NCBI GenBank assembly: GCA_027021365.1
Contig: JALUUM010000045.1
Location: 1-64,000 of the forward strand
DNA from: Spirochaetales bacterium
Lineage (GTDB): Bacteria; Spirochaetota; Spirochaetia; SZUA-6
Direction of reading: 5' to 3'
DNA: 64,000 nucleotides
The notes under the pieces were generated by a model. It was not told where the DNA came from. It ran no database searches and was given only the letters and a program-made list of their open reading frames with translations. The position numbers and the translations under genes are program-made. Of the stretch, positions 1 through 8,541 are shown in pieces. How positions within the stretch are numbered: position 1 is the first letter of the stretch; every line of letters begins with the position of its first letter.

Positions 1-3
1 CTC

Positions 4-118
4 ATAACTTCGGGGTAGGTGAAATTCCTTACCGGCGGTGATAGCCCGCGAGTTCCGAATGGAACAGAATCAGTGAAATTCTGATGCCGACGGTTAAAGT
101 CCGGATGGGAGAAGTTAT
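4..118 (+). promoter_or_regulatory. FMN riboswitch (RFN element)
   Basis: The stretch carries the RFN hallmarks in order: a GTGAAATTCCTTACCGGCGG block (20-39), AGCCCGCGAG, a second GTGAAATTC hairpin, GCCGACGG, and the closing GTCCGGATGGGAGAAG. The closing helix P1 is perfect, 4-11 pairing with 111-118. The aptamer lies immediately upstream of a complete riboflavin operon, so it should sense FMN and lower its expression. No terminator with a U-tract is visible before ribD. Instead CCCC at 153-156 or ATCCC at 135-139 can pair with the GGGG/GGGAT around the ribD Shine-Dalgarno (173-178), which suggests control of translation initiation. Confidence 0.96.
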
Positions 119-181
119 CCTCTTTATCAAGGAAATCCCTACAATTTCTTAGCCCCGAAATTTAACAAGGTTGGGGATTTT

Positions 182-1294
182 ATGTATCGACAATCGATGC
201 TTCTTGCTCTGAAAGAAGCAGAAAAAGGACGGGGAAAAGTTTCTCCGAATCCTATGGTTGGGGCTGTATTGCTCAAACAGGGAAAGATAGTTGGTAAAGC
301 GTTTCATCATGGTTTTGGAAAACCTCATGCTGAAGCGGAGCTTCTGAAATCTTTTCCCGAAGAAGTGACAAGAGGTGCAACTCTTGTCGTTAACCTTGAG
401 CCATGTAATCATTACGGTAAGACTCCTCCCTGTACTGAATTAATCGTAAATAGAGGAATTAAAACTGTTGTCATCTCAACAATGGATCCTAACCCTCTTG
501 TTGCCGGAAGAGGAATTAAATGCTTGCGTGAGCACGGCATAGAGGTTATAGAAGGAGTTTGCAGAGAAGAAGCTATAGAACTCAACCTCGGTTTTTTTAT
601 CAGTCATCTGTTTAACCGGCCCTTTATAAAAATCAAATATGCTCAGAGTCTGGATAGCAAAATCGGTATCCCGGGGAAGAAGAGGCTATGGATATCGAAT
701 GATAAATCCCGGTTATACGCACATGAGTTGCGAGCCTGCAGTGACGCTATTCTTGTGGGAATCGAAACAGTCTTTGCTGATGATCCTGTGCTGAATGTCA
801 GAAATGTTTCAGGATTCTCACCGAAAAGAATTATCCTGGATTCTTATCTAAGGATTTCGTCAAATGCAAGGGTAATAAATACGGAGTATGGCGGTCCGAC
901 TATTCTGTTTGTATCGATTGATGCACCTGAAATGAGAAAAAATGAATTGGAAAAGCTGAATGTGCAAATTGAAAGGGTGGATGAAGATAGCGGAGAGCTA
1001 AATCTATTTCAAGTAGTCAAAAAGTTGAAGAAGGTCGGGATAAACGCTCTTCTCGTAGAGGGTGGCTCAAGGGTAATCACCTCTTTCGTGAAAAGAGGTC
1101 TTTATGATGATATTGAAATTTGCATAGCACCGAGGCTTCTCGGAAAGGGATTGTATCCAATAAGAGAAATGATTACCGAGAAGATAGCAAAGAATAGAAA
1201 TCAGCTTAAGTTGCTCAATATCAAGAGGCTGGAAGATGATGTTTGGCTTCATTACAGAAATCCGGAGACGATTGAGAAATTGGGGGATATATGA
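182..1294 (+). CDS. ribD: Bifunctional diaminohydroxyphosphoribosylaminopyrimidine deaminase / uracil reductase RibD
   Basis: RibD performs two early steps of riboflavin synthesis in the cytoplasm: deamination of the pyrimidine made from GTP, then NADPH-dependent reduction of its ribose side chain. The N-terminal half (about 1-145) is a zinc deaminase with HAEAE and a PCNHYGKTPPC zinc motif. The C-terminal half (about 150-360) is a RibD-type reductase with VEGGSRVITSF near its end. The length of 370 aa is normal. It is the first gene after the FMN riboswitch. The ATG follows a GGGGA ribosome binding site that the leader could sequester. The stop overlaps the start of ribE. Confidence 0.96.
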   Translation: MYRQSMLLALKEAEKGRGKVSPNPMVGAVLLKQGKIVGKAFHHGFGKPHAEAELLKSFPEEVTRGATLVVNLEPCNHYGKTPPCTELIVNRGIKTVVISTMDPNPLVAGRGIKCLREHGIEVIEGVCREEAIELNLGFFISHLFNRPFIKIKYAQSLDSKIGIPGKKRLWISNDKSRLYAHELRACSDAILVGIETVFADDPVLNVRNVSGFSPKRIILDSYLRISSNARVINTEYGGPTILFVSIDAPEMRKNELEKLNVQIERVDEDSGELNLFQVVKKLKKVGINALLVEGGSRVITSFVKRGLYDDIEICIAPRLLGKGLYPIREMITEKIAKNRNQLKLLNIKRLEDDVWLHYRNPETIEKLGDI

Positions 1295-1896
1295 TGTTTA
1301 CAGGGATTATAGAAGAGATTGGCACAGTCATTAAGGTTATGCGTATCGGAAACGGAATGGAGCTTACCATTAGTTCGAATAATATAATACAGGATATTAA
1401 ATTGGGTGATTCCATAGCAGTAAATGGTATCTGCCTGACTGTGGAAAGTATTACAGATCACTCTTTTGGTGTTACATGTTCTGCCGCAACATTGGGTAAA
1501 AGCAATATCGGAATGTTAAGGGTTGGTTGCCAGGTGAATCTGGAGAGGGCTTTGACACCGAGCTCAAGGGTTGGGGGACATTTCGTGCAGGGTCATGTTG
1601 ATTGTACCGGAAGAATCTCCGGAATTATCGATGGTTATCCGTCTAAAAAGCTTAAATTGAGGGTGCCTGTTAAATATATGAAATTTTCACCACAGGGCGG
1701 TTCTATTGCCATTAATGGGGTAAGTTTGACAATCGCCGGAGTAAAAAACAGTGAATTGGAAATCAATCTTGTACCGCACACGCTAAAGAATATCAACATG
1801 AAAGCTTTGAGTCCAGGCAGCAAAGTAAATGTAGAGTTTGATTGTTTGGCAAAATATGTTGAATCTGTCCTTTTGAAAGAGGGGATATATCGATGA
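1294..1896 (+). CDS. ribE: Riboflavin synthase (alpha subunit)
   Basis: Riboflavin synthase converts two molecules of 6,7-dimethyl-8-ribityllumazine into riboflavin and the pyrimidine precursor. The protein has the family's two lumazine-binding barrels, each opening with a similar pattern: MFTGIIEE at the N-terminus and FVQGHVDCTG near residue 95. The length of about 200 aa is typical. Two ATGs stand in tandem at 1291 and 1294. I chose the second because it gives the canonical MFTGIIEE start and better spacing from GGGGG at 1282-1286. The gene overlaps ribD, and its stop overlaps the ribBA start (ATGA), so translation is probably coupled. Confidence 0.95.
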   Translation: MFTGIIEEIGTVIKVMRIGNGMELTISSNNIIQDIKLGDSIAVNGICLTVESITDHSFGVTCSAATLGKSNIGMLRVGCQVNLERALTPSSRVGGHFVQGHVDCTGRISGIIDGYPSKKLKLRVPVKYMKFSPQGGSIAINGVSLTIAGVKNSELEINLVPHTLKNINMKALSPGSKVNVEFDCLAKYVESVLLKEGIYR

Positions 1897-3110
1897 AAGA
1901 AAGATATTACAACTCCATAGAAGAAGCTTTGCAGGATTTTAAAAAGGGAAAGATTGTAATCGTCTGTGATGATGAAGAGAGAGAGAATGAGGGTGACCTT
2001 GTATTTGCCGCATCTAAAGCCACCCCCGAGAAGGTCAATTTTCTTGCCAGGTATGCCAGGGGAATCATTTGTCTTGCATTAACAGAAAAGCATGCTGAAA
2101 AGTTAGCTTTGTTTCCCCAGACAAATAAGAATACGGCACTTCATGATACGGCTTTTACCGTATCGATTGATGCTTACAAAGATGTCACTACAGGAGTGTC
2201 AGCCTTTGACAGGTGTGAAACCATTCTGAAAGCGGTTAATCCGGATGCAAAACCAGATGATTTTGCCAGGCCGGGACATGTTTTTCCTGTTGTTGCACAC
2301 AAGGATGGGGTGTTCGGCCGGAGAGGCCATACCGAAGCTGCCGTAGATCTTGCCAGACTTGCCGGTTTGATTCCGGCTGGTGTGATTTGTGAAATACTTG
2401 CAGAAAACGGGCAAACGGCAAAAAAGATAGAACTTGTGGCTTTTAAAGAGAAATTCGGTTTAAAAATGATCCGTGTGAGTGACATTGTTGATTTCAGAAG
2501 AAGAAATGAAACAGTTATCAATAAATCTGTAACTATTGATTTACCTACGGCTTACGGACATTTTCGTTTGGTACATTTTAGTGGGATAGACAGGAAAGAT
2601 CATGTGGCTTTGATAAAAGGTGAAAAATTCAGAGTTGAATCGCCACTTGTGAGGATACATTCCGAATGCTTGACCGGAGATGTATTCGGATCATTAAGAT
2701 GTGACTGCGGTGAACAGATGAGAAAATCCCTAGAAATGATAGAGAATGATGGCAATGGAATACTTATTTATCTTCGTCAGGAAGGCAGAGGTATTGGTCT
2801 TTTGAATAAGCTCCTGGCTTACAAATTGCAGGAAGAGGGATTTGATACGGTAGAAGCAAATATAAAATTAGGCTTTCCGCCGGATTTACGTGAATACTGG
2901 GTAGCGGCGAAAATATTGAAAAATCTAGGTGTGAGGAGTATTCGACTTCTTACGAATAATCCTCAAAAAGTTAGAGACATTGAAAAGTATGATATTACAG
3001 TTGAAAAGGTATATTCAATTTTTGGTACTGTTCACAGTTACAATTATCATTATTTGAAAATCAAGAAAGAAAAACTGAATCATAATTTGATGGGTTTGAT
3101 AGGAGTTTGA
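1893..3110 (+). CDS. ribBA: Bifunctional 3,4-dihydroxy-2-butanone-4-phosphate synthase / GTP cyclohydrolase II
   Basis: The fusion supplies both branch inputs of riboflavin synthesis. The N-terminal RibB domain (about 1-200) turns ribulose 5-phosphate into dihydroxybutanone phosphate and carries DDEERENEGDL and the RRGHTEAAVDL motif. The C-terminal RibA domain (about 205-400) opens GTP. It shows the zinc-binding cysteines in SECLTGDVFGSLRCDCGEQ and the catalytic RQEGRGIGL loop. The RibA domain keeps its zinc cysteines and arginine, so both halves look active. The gene starts inside the ribE stop codon and is followed three bases later by ribH. Confidence 0.96.
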   Translation: MKERYYNSIEEALQDFKKGKIVIVCDDEERENEGDLVFAASKATPEKVNFLARYARGIICLALTEKHAEKLALFPQTNKNTALHDTAFTVSIDAYKDVTTGVSAFDRCETILKAVNPDAKPDDFARPGHVFPVVAHKDGVFGRRGHTEAAVDLARLAGLIPAGVICEILAENGQTAKKIELVAFKEKFGLKMIRVSDIVDFRRRNETVINKSVTIDLPTAYGHFRLVHFSGIDRKDHVALIKGEKFRVESPLVRIHSECLTGDVFGSLRCDCGEQMRKSLEMIENDGNGILIYLRQEGRGIGLLNKLLAYKLQEEGFDTVEANIKLGFPPDLREYWVAAKILKNLGVRSIRLLTNNPQKVRDIEKYDITVEKVYSIFGTVHSYNYHYLKIKKEKLNHNLMGLIGV

Positions 3111-3113
3111 CGA

Positions 3114-3617
3114 ATGAGAGAGATAAACGGGAAACTGTCTGCCAAAGATAAAAAATTTGGAATAGTACTTTCGCGGTTCAATGATTTTATTGGTTCGAAG
3201 TTGCTTACCGGTGCAATGGATTGTTTGTTGAGGCATGGTTGTGACCCGAAAGATATCACTATAGTGAGAGTTCCCGGTGTTTTTGAGATGCCGGTTACCG
3301 TTAAAAAACTATTGGATACAACGAAGTTCGATGCATTGATATGTATTGGGGTGGTGATCAGAGGTGCAACTCCTCACTTTGAGTATATTGCATGGGGTGT
3401 CACTAAAGGAATTACACAATTAAACCTTGAATTTAATACACCGGTAACCTTTGGGATAATTACTGCGGATACACAGGAACAGGCCATAGAAAGGGCTGGA
3501 GCCAAGGGAGGGAATAAGGGTTGGGAAGCTGCAAGCAGTGCTATCGAAATGGCGAACCTATTTGACCAAATAGGTTTGTCGAGACTGGAAGAAAATATGG
3601 AGAGTGATAGCTGGTAA
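3114..3617 (+). CDS. ribH: 6,7-dimethyl-8-ribityllumazine synthase
   Basis: Lumazine synthase condenses dihydroxybutanone phosphate with the RibD product to make the substrate of riboflavin synthase. Family motifs are the RFNDFIG N-terminal strand, [21 protein letters not shown] with the catalytic histidine region, and NKGWEAA near the end. The length of 167 aa is slightly above the usual 155. It closes the rib operon. The next gene is convergent and ends only six bases downstream, with no clear terminator hairpin between them. Confidence 0.95.
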   Translation: MREINGKLSAKDKKFGIVLSRFNDFIGSKLLTGAMDCLLRHGCDPKDITIVRVPGVFEMPVTVKKLLDTTKFDALICIGVVIRGATPHFEYIAWGVTKGITQLNLEFNTPVTFGIITADTQEQAIERAGAKGGNKGWEAASSAIEMANLFDQIGLSRLEENMESDSW

Positions 3618-3623
3618 GCATCT

Positions 3624-4964
3624 TCAAGTTATTCTTGTGGCAAGGAATTGCCCATCACCCTTTGTCCCAAGAAAGTCATTACCCTGAACAATTATCTTGC
3701 CTTTTGAGAGGACAGTCTTTACACGACCAATGAAGCTTCTTCCCTGATACAATGTATATTTTGCATTACCGTGCTGGTTCCCAGGTGTTACTGTCCATTC
3801 TTCTCTCGGGTCGAATATCACGATATCGGCATCAGAACCCTTTTCCAGTCTCCCTTTTCTTGGAAATAGTCCGAATATCTTTGCAGTATTTTCCGAGGTG
3901 ATTTCAACAAGCCTGTTGGGTGTTATTTTGCCGGAGTTCACTCCATAATGCCAGACGGCAGGAAGCATTGTTTCTATCCCGGGAGAACCGTATGGTGCTT
4001 TGAAGAAATCATCCTTTTCGGTTTTATCCTTTGGTGCATGATCGCTTCCGATTGTGTCTATCAACCTTGTTTCAATTGCTTCCCATAGTTTCCTTCTGTC
4101 TTTTTCTGTCTTTATAGAGGGTCCTACCTTTCCGAGTGGGCCAAGTCTCTTCAGTTCGTCCCATGTAAAAGAGAGATAATGAGGGCAGGTTTCCCCGTAT
4201 ATACCGTATCCGTTTTGCTTGAGAAAGCTTATGGCTTTGATTCCTTCTGCAGATGAGATATGAGGTATGTAAACCTTGCAATTCATGAGCCTGCCAATAT
4301 ATGCAGCCCTGATTATTGCTTCTGCTTCGACAAGATCAGGGCTGGTCTCTATAAACCTTTCAGCAAAATCCGCCTTTTCTTCTAAAAGCTTGTCCTGAAT
4401 GTAATCTATTACAAGGCCGTTTTCAGCATGAAGAGCGGCAAGGCCTCTGTGTTTTCCGATTATCTCCATTGCCATTGCAAGAGCATAATCATCGGTCATC
4501 CAGCCCAATTTGGCATAGGACATGAACATTTTGAAAGATGTAACACCCATTGCAAAGGCCTCCGGTATTTCCGGAGCCTGTTTCTTCGTTTCGAACAGCC
4601 CCCCGTGGAGGGCAAAGTCCGTATACGAGGTTGATTCCCCCTCAGCTTTCCAGTCTTTGAGTGTTTTTATGAGGCTCTTACCCGGTTTTGCATAGGCATA
4701 GTGAATGACCGTCGTAACACCCCCGAAGGCACCTGTTTTTGAGACATCTGAAATACTGTCAAGATAAACAGGATGTGTGTGAGGGTCGATGAGTCCGGGA
4801 AGTATGAAATTCCCCTCGGCATCCAGAGTGGTATCACCTTTCATCGTGCCAGGTTTTGAAATACTGCTGATTTTTCCGTTATCGATGCCTATATCAGCCT
4901 TTATTGTTTTCTCAGGATAAATCAAGAATCCGTTCTTTATAAGTACATTATGCTTTAAGCTCAT
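3624..4964 (-). CDS. Dihydropyrimidinase/hydantoinase-like amidohydrolase
   Basis: This is a cyclic amidohydrolase of the dihydropyrimidinase/hydantoinase/allantoinase family, enzymes that open ring amides such as dihydrouracil, hydantoin or allantoin. Visible metal-site motifs are DPHTHPV (HxH, residue about 60), the lysine of SFKMFMSY that is carbamylated in the family, HAENG, IPHISS and GSDHAPKD. The length of 446 aa is normal. It is the last gene of the TetR-headed operon, after the aldehyde oxidoreductase. The substrate cannot be read from sequence. Linkage to an aminotransferase and an aldehyde oxidoreductase would suit a route from a cyclic ureide through an amino acid to a carboxylate, but no ureidopropionase or carbamoylase gene is in the window. 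Confidence 0.88.
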   Translation of the reverse strand: MSLKHNVLIKNGFLIYPEKTIKADIGIDNGKISSISKPGTMKGDTTLDAEGNFILPGLIDPHTHPVYLDSISDVSKTGAFGGVTTVIHYAYAKPGKSLIKTLKDWKAEGESTSYTDFALHGGLFETKKQAPEIPEAFAMGVTSFKMFMSYAKLGWMTDDYALAMAMEIIGKHRGLAALHAENGLVIDYIQDKLLEEKADFAERFIETSPDLVEAEAIIRAAYIGRLMNCKVYIPHISSAEGIKAISFLKQNGYGIYGETCPHYLSFTWDELKRLGPLGKVGPSIKTEKDRRKLWEAIETRLIDTIGSDHAPKDKTEKDDFFKAPYGSPGIETMLPAVWHYGVNSGKITPNRLVEITSENTAKIFGLFPRKGRLEKGSDADIVIFDPREEWTVTPGNQHGNAKYTLYQGRSFIGRVKTVLSKGKIIVQGNDFLGTKGDGQFLATRIT

Positions 4965-5053
4965 CTCTTATCTCTCCCATAGGTTTATATCTTTCTCAAA
5001 TTGTTATCTAAAGTATAATTTGGAAGGGGCAAAATAGCAATTCAAAGAGGTGG

Positions 5054-6886
5054 TCAAATGTAGCTGTCGATTCTCAATAATTGGTATAATTCTTTGGAAG
5101 GCATATTCGTTTTGTAATCCCATTTCAACTCTTCAAGGTACTCTTTCACCATCGTATCCAGATCTATCCTGATACCCTTGGTAGGCCCTGTAGTGAGAGG
5201 CGGATTGCCCAGTACCCTCTCCGGAAAATCGAATTTCATGAAGTCACTTCCAGCCTTTCTGTTAAAGAGATATCTCATCAGGTTGATTCTCTGTCCTATC
5301 TCCATGATTTTTTGAGTTGTCCATTCTCTTCCATCCACCGCTTCCAAGAATTCAGGCATTATCTTGTAATCCAGTATTATATAACCGAAGAGGCAGAGTC
5401 CCATTGCATTGAGGGCATGTGTAAGAATAACATTATCCAGATGGGCCTTTGCTCTTCCCTTTGCTTCGTGTACCGGAATGTCTGGCATATCGTAACCTGC
5501 AATAGGGAATGTTGTGGATCCCTGTGTATGTCGCGAGGGGGTGGGGTCGGAGTAATAAGTGAGTGCCAGCCCCGCCGACCATCTCGGGTCATGAGCAGGA
5601 AGTCCCTCGTTTCTTATATGGATAGCATACTGCCTGCTTTCTTCTCCGAAGGCTTCTATGGCTTTCTCAAAGCCTTGTGCCAGGATGCCACCGATACCTT
5701 CGCTCTTACCTATCTTTTCAACCAGTGTGACTATAGCTTCTGCGTCTCCCCATTTGAGCTCAAGTCCGTCAGTCATCTCACTGTTTATGATTCCCCTTTC
5801 ATAGCATTCTACTGCAAAAGCACAGAGCCCACCACAGCTAATGGTATCCATTCCGTACCTGTTGCAGATGTCATTTATTTTTATCAGTGCTTCGATGTTC
5901 CCGTTCAACAGATTGGAGCCGAAGATTCCGGTTGTTTCATATTCCACTTTGTGTACTGTACTCTCTATTTTGAATGGACCCTTGTCCAGCTTCATATGAC
6001 CGCCGCATCCTATTGGGCAACCACTGCATGCATAGCCTTTCACCTGATATTTCAGGTAGTTTTCTGCGGTAATAGTGTTGCTTTCCGTATCGAATTCTTC
6101 TATCGATGATGACCAATTTTTAAAAGGGGTATCACACTCTATCATGGCTGTTTCGTAAAAGGTGGGTGTACCATACTTGGAGAGAAGACTTCCCAGATCC
6201 TCTTTCATGATTTTAAGATATTTCTTCCGCAGGTTCTTAAGCTTTTCCGAATCATGAATACTTATTTTCAATTTGCCCTTGGCGACAATGGCTTTGAGAT
6301 TTTTTGATCCCATCAAGGCACCAAGTGCGGATCTTGCGGCATATCTTCCCTTGTCAGTGGATATCCCTGCTATCATCGAGATCCTTTCTCCTGCAGGCCC
6401 TATGCATGCAACCTCTGTATCCTTTCCGTGTTTTTCTTTAAGGTAATCCTCCGTTGCGTATGTATCTTTTCCCCAGATATCTTTTGCATCTTCAAGTCGT
6501 GCCTCACCAGAATCTATTGAAAGATAAACGGGTTTCGCTGATTTTCCGGAAAAGAGGATTACATCGAAACCCGCCTCTTTCATTTTTTTCCCAAAGTAGC
6601 CGCCACTGTTGGAATCTCCCCATCCAAGGGTGGATGGGGATTTCCCGAAGACCATGTATCTGGAAGCAATGTATGAGCCTGTGCCAGTCAAATATCCGGA
6701 GGCAAAGCCTAGTATGCTTCTGGAATCCAACGGATCTATTGCAGGATCCATTCTCTCCATGATTAGGGGTAAGCCGATACCGTATCCTCCGAGATAGTTT
6801 GAATACAGTTGTTCCGGTATATCTTCTGTTACACAATTGCCTGTTTCCAGGTTTACCATGAGCATTCTCCCTGTTACGGCATACAT
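5054..6886 (-). CDS. Tungsten/molybdenum aldehyde:ferredoxin oxidoreductase family protein
   Basis: The protein belongs to the AOR family, which oxidises aldehydes to carboxylates with a bis-pterin tungsten or molybdenum centre and passes electrons to ferredoxin. The N-terminal domain begins YAVTGRMLMVNLETG and includes GKSPSTLGWGDSNSGGYFG, the usual pterin-binding region. The [4Fe-4S] motif CSGCPIGC lies near residue 297, with a later cysteine in AMGLCLFG. The length of 610 aa is typical. The ATG at 6886 has a strong ribosome binding site (GGAGGTAAGGAG). The mobB-like gene at 14.1-14.9 kb could serve its cofactor. The aldehyde substrate is unknown; a semialdehyde from the neighbouring aminotransferase is an inference. 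Confidence 0.92.
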   Translation of the reverse strand: MYAVTGRMLMVNLETGNCVTEDIPEQLYSNYLGGYGIGLPLIMERMDPAIDPLDSRSILGFASGYLTGTGSYIASRYMVFGKSPSTLGWGDSNSGGYFGKKMKEAGFDVILFSGKSAKPVYLSIDSGEARLEDAKDIWGKDTYATEDYLKEKHGKDTEVACIGPAGERISMIAGISTDKGRYAARSALGALMGSKNLKAIVAKGKLKISIHDSEKLKNLRKKYLKIMKEDLGSLLSKYGTPTFYETAMIECDTPFKNWSSSIEEFDTESNTITAENYLKYQVKGYACSGCPIGCGGHMKLDKGPFKIESTVHKVEYETTGIFGSNLLNGNIEALIKINDICNRYGMDTISCGGLCAFAVECYERGIINSEMTDGLELKWGDAEAIVTLVEKIGKSEGIGGILAQGFEKAIEAFGEESRQYAIHIRNEGLPAHDPRWSAGLALTYYSDPTPSRHTQGSTTFPIAGYDMPDIPVHEAKGRAKAHLDNVILTHALNAMGLCLFGYIILDYKIMPEFLEAVDGREWTTQKIMEIGQRINLMRYLFNRKAGSDFMKFDFPERVLGNPPLTTGPTKGIRIDLDTMVKEYLEELKWDYKTNMPSKELYQLLRIDSYI

Positions 6887-6913
6887 CTCCTTACCTCCGT
6901 GATAGAAATTTTC

Positions 6914-8446
6914 TTACTGACCCGGTTGTGCCAGTTCTTTGAATTTCAGAATCGTACCGTCAGTGGAAACAAGTGGTTTTGGGGGGTGACTCTTCTGGGT
7001 AACAAGAGACACAATGACCATCATTATTCCTCCGACAGTTCCCGGTCCCAGTGCCCAGAGCCATTCAGGTTCGGGGAACAGTGTTCCTTCCACTATGGAC
7101 CAGATTACTACGATGCCGAAACCTGTTACCATACCTGCTATTGCACCCGGAGAATTGGCCTTTTTCCAATAAACGCCGAGAACGAGTGGGAAGAACAGTA
7201 CATGAAAGAGTAACTGGAAGGCAACGATCAACAAGTCGTACATGTTTGCATAGAAGAAGCCTATCAACAGGGCAATCAGTGTAATAATTACAACTGATAC
7301 TCTGGATGCATTTACCAGTCCCTTGTCAGAGAGATCCTGTTTTTTTACCTTTTCATATGCCGGTTTGTAAAGGTCGTTTGCCAGAATAGCAGCAGGTGCG
7401 AAAATTGCGGAGTCTCCCGAGGACATGACTGCTGCAAGCAGGGAGGCAATGAAGATGCCGGCTAAAGCCGGATGAAAGATAGCTCTTGCAAGTACCAGAA
7501 TAAGTTTTTCACTGTCTTCATTTATAATGTCACCTGAAATCTTTCCCTGTGAAATTAATGTAATTGCAGCAAAAGCGAGGTAAACAGGAATAACACCGAG
7601 AATCCAGTATCCTGCACCGCTTATTAGTGAAGCTCGTGCTGCTGTTTTCCCGTCCTTGGCAACAATTGCTCTCTGGTACATGTCAGGTGCAGCGAGGGTA
7701 CCGAGACCCACTCCTAGCAGGGCACCCAACCACCATAACCAGCCTCCGAGTGTGGGTGGTGCCAGTTCGGATCCTGCTGCCGGGAATAACTTAAAGAAGT
7801 GTTCGGGTGTATTTGCAACGATGTTTTGCCAGCCACCGGCAAACTTCGTTGCCAGCGGGAATATGATTATCAAGCCAACAAGCAAAATTATCACCTGGAA
7901 AAAGTCAGTCCAGGCTACCGCAAGAATACCACCGAGAACTGTGTAGAATAAAATAATTGCCGTACCAATAAGAATTGTAATGGCATATGGCCAACCCAGT
8001 ATGAACTGAAAGATCTTTCCCATTGCAACGAGCTGTACAGCAGCCCACAGACAGTAAGTCGGAACCATCAAGAGGCCCGACCAATTTGCAGCCCATGAAC
8101 CGTACCTGTTTGCAAAGAACTGAGCTGCCGTATTGACCTTTGCGTCGTGAACGATTTTCATGAAAAAGAATCCGGCAATGATCAAGGTCAGACCGGCTCC
8201 GTATGGATCATAGATGACCCCATGAAAACCATCTGTGAATGCGGCGCCGGAACCACCTAGTATAGTTCCACCACCCCACCACGTAGCGAATAGAGTGGCA
8301 GTTACGAGCCATAGAGGCATCTTTCTGCCACCAGCCAGATAGTCCTGGCTACCCTTTACCTTCTTGGCTACAACAATTCCTATAATAACCATGCCAACGA
8401 AGTAAAGAATGATGAATAATGATTCTACAAAACTTCCTCCACCCAT
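6914..8446 (-). CDS. Sodium:solute symporter (SSS family)
   Basis: A polytopic membrane protein of the sodium:solute symporter family with about 13 hydrophobic segments. The N-terminal helix is followed by the family signature around residues 25-60 (SQDYLAGGRKMPLWLVTATL). This family imports sugars, amino acids, carboxylates or nucleobase-like compounds with sodium. I place the start at 8446 because TAAGGAGGGA sits just upstream; a frame extension to 8482 has no ribosome binding site. It lies between the aldehyde oxidoreductase and the aminotransferase and is presumably the importer for the pathway's substrate. Confidence 0.92.
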   Translation of the reverse strand: MGGGSFVESLFIILYFVGMVIIGIVVAKKVKGSQDYLAGGRKMPLWLVTATLFATWWGGGTILGGSGAAFTDGFHGVIYDPYGAGLTLIIAGFFFMKIVHDAKVNTAAQFFANRYGSWAANWSGLLMVPTYCLWAAVQLVAMGKIFQFILGWPYAITILIGTAIILFYTVLGGILAVAWTDFFQVIILLVGLIIIFPLATKFAGGWQNIVANTPEHFFKLFPAAGSELAPPTLGGWLWWLGALLGVGLGTLAAPDMYQRAIVAKDGKTAARASLISGAGYWILGVIPVYLAFAAITLISQGKISGDIINEDSEKLILVLARAIFHPALAGIFIASLLAAVMSSGDSAIFAPAAILANDLYKPAYEKVKKQDLSDKGLVNASRVSVVIITLIALLIGFFYANMYDLLIVAFQLLFHVLFFPLVLGVYWKKANSPGAIAGMVTGFGIVVIWSIVEGTLFPEPEWLWALGPGTVGGIMMVIVSLVTQKSHPPKPLVSTDGTILKFKELAQPGQ

Positions 8447-8541
8447 AAAATCCCTCCTTACCTTTATTCTTAGCGACAACACCCGTATCGATTAGGGTTT
8501 TTCCGTCGCTTTTTTAACATATGAGCTCCCAGAAATCATTA

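Noticed and set aside
5312..6109. Long plus-strand open frame of 265 codons inside the aldehyde oxidoreductase gene
   Set aside because: It lies antisense to a gene with complete family motifs, and its protein is rich in Cys and has no recognisable domain.
8472..8510. Hairpin AGCGAC/GTCGCT with inner ACCC/GGGT between the aminotransferase and symporter genes
   Set aside because: Its T-run follows on the plus strand, so it would not terminate the minus-strand operon. There is no plus-strand gene that needs it.
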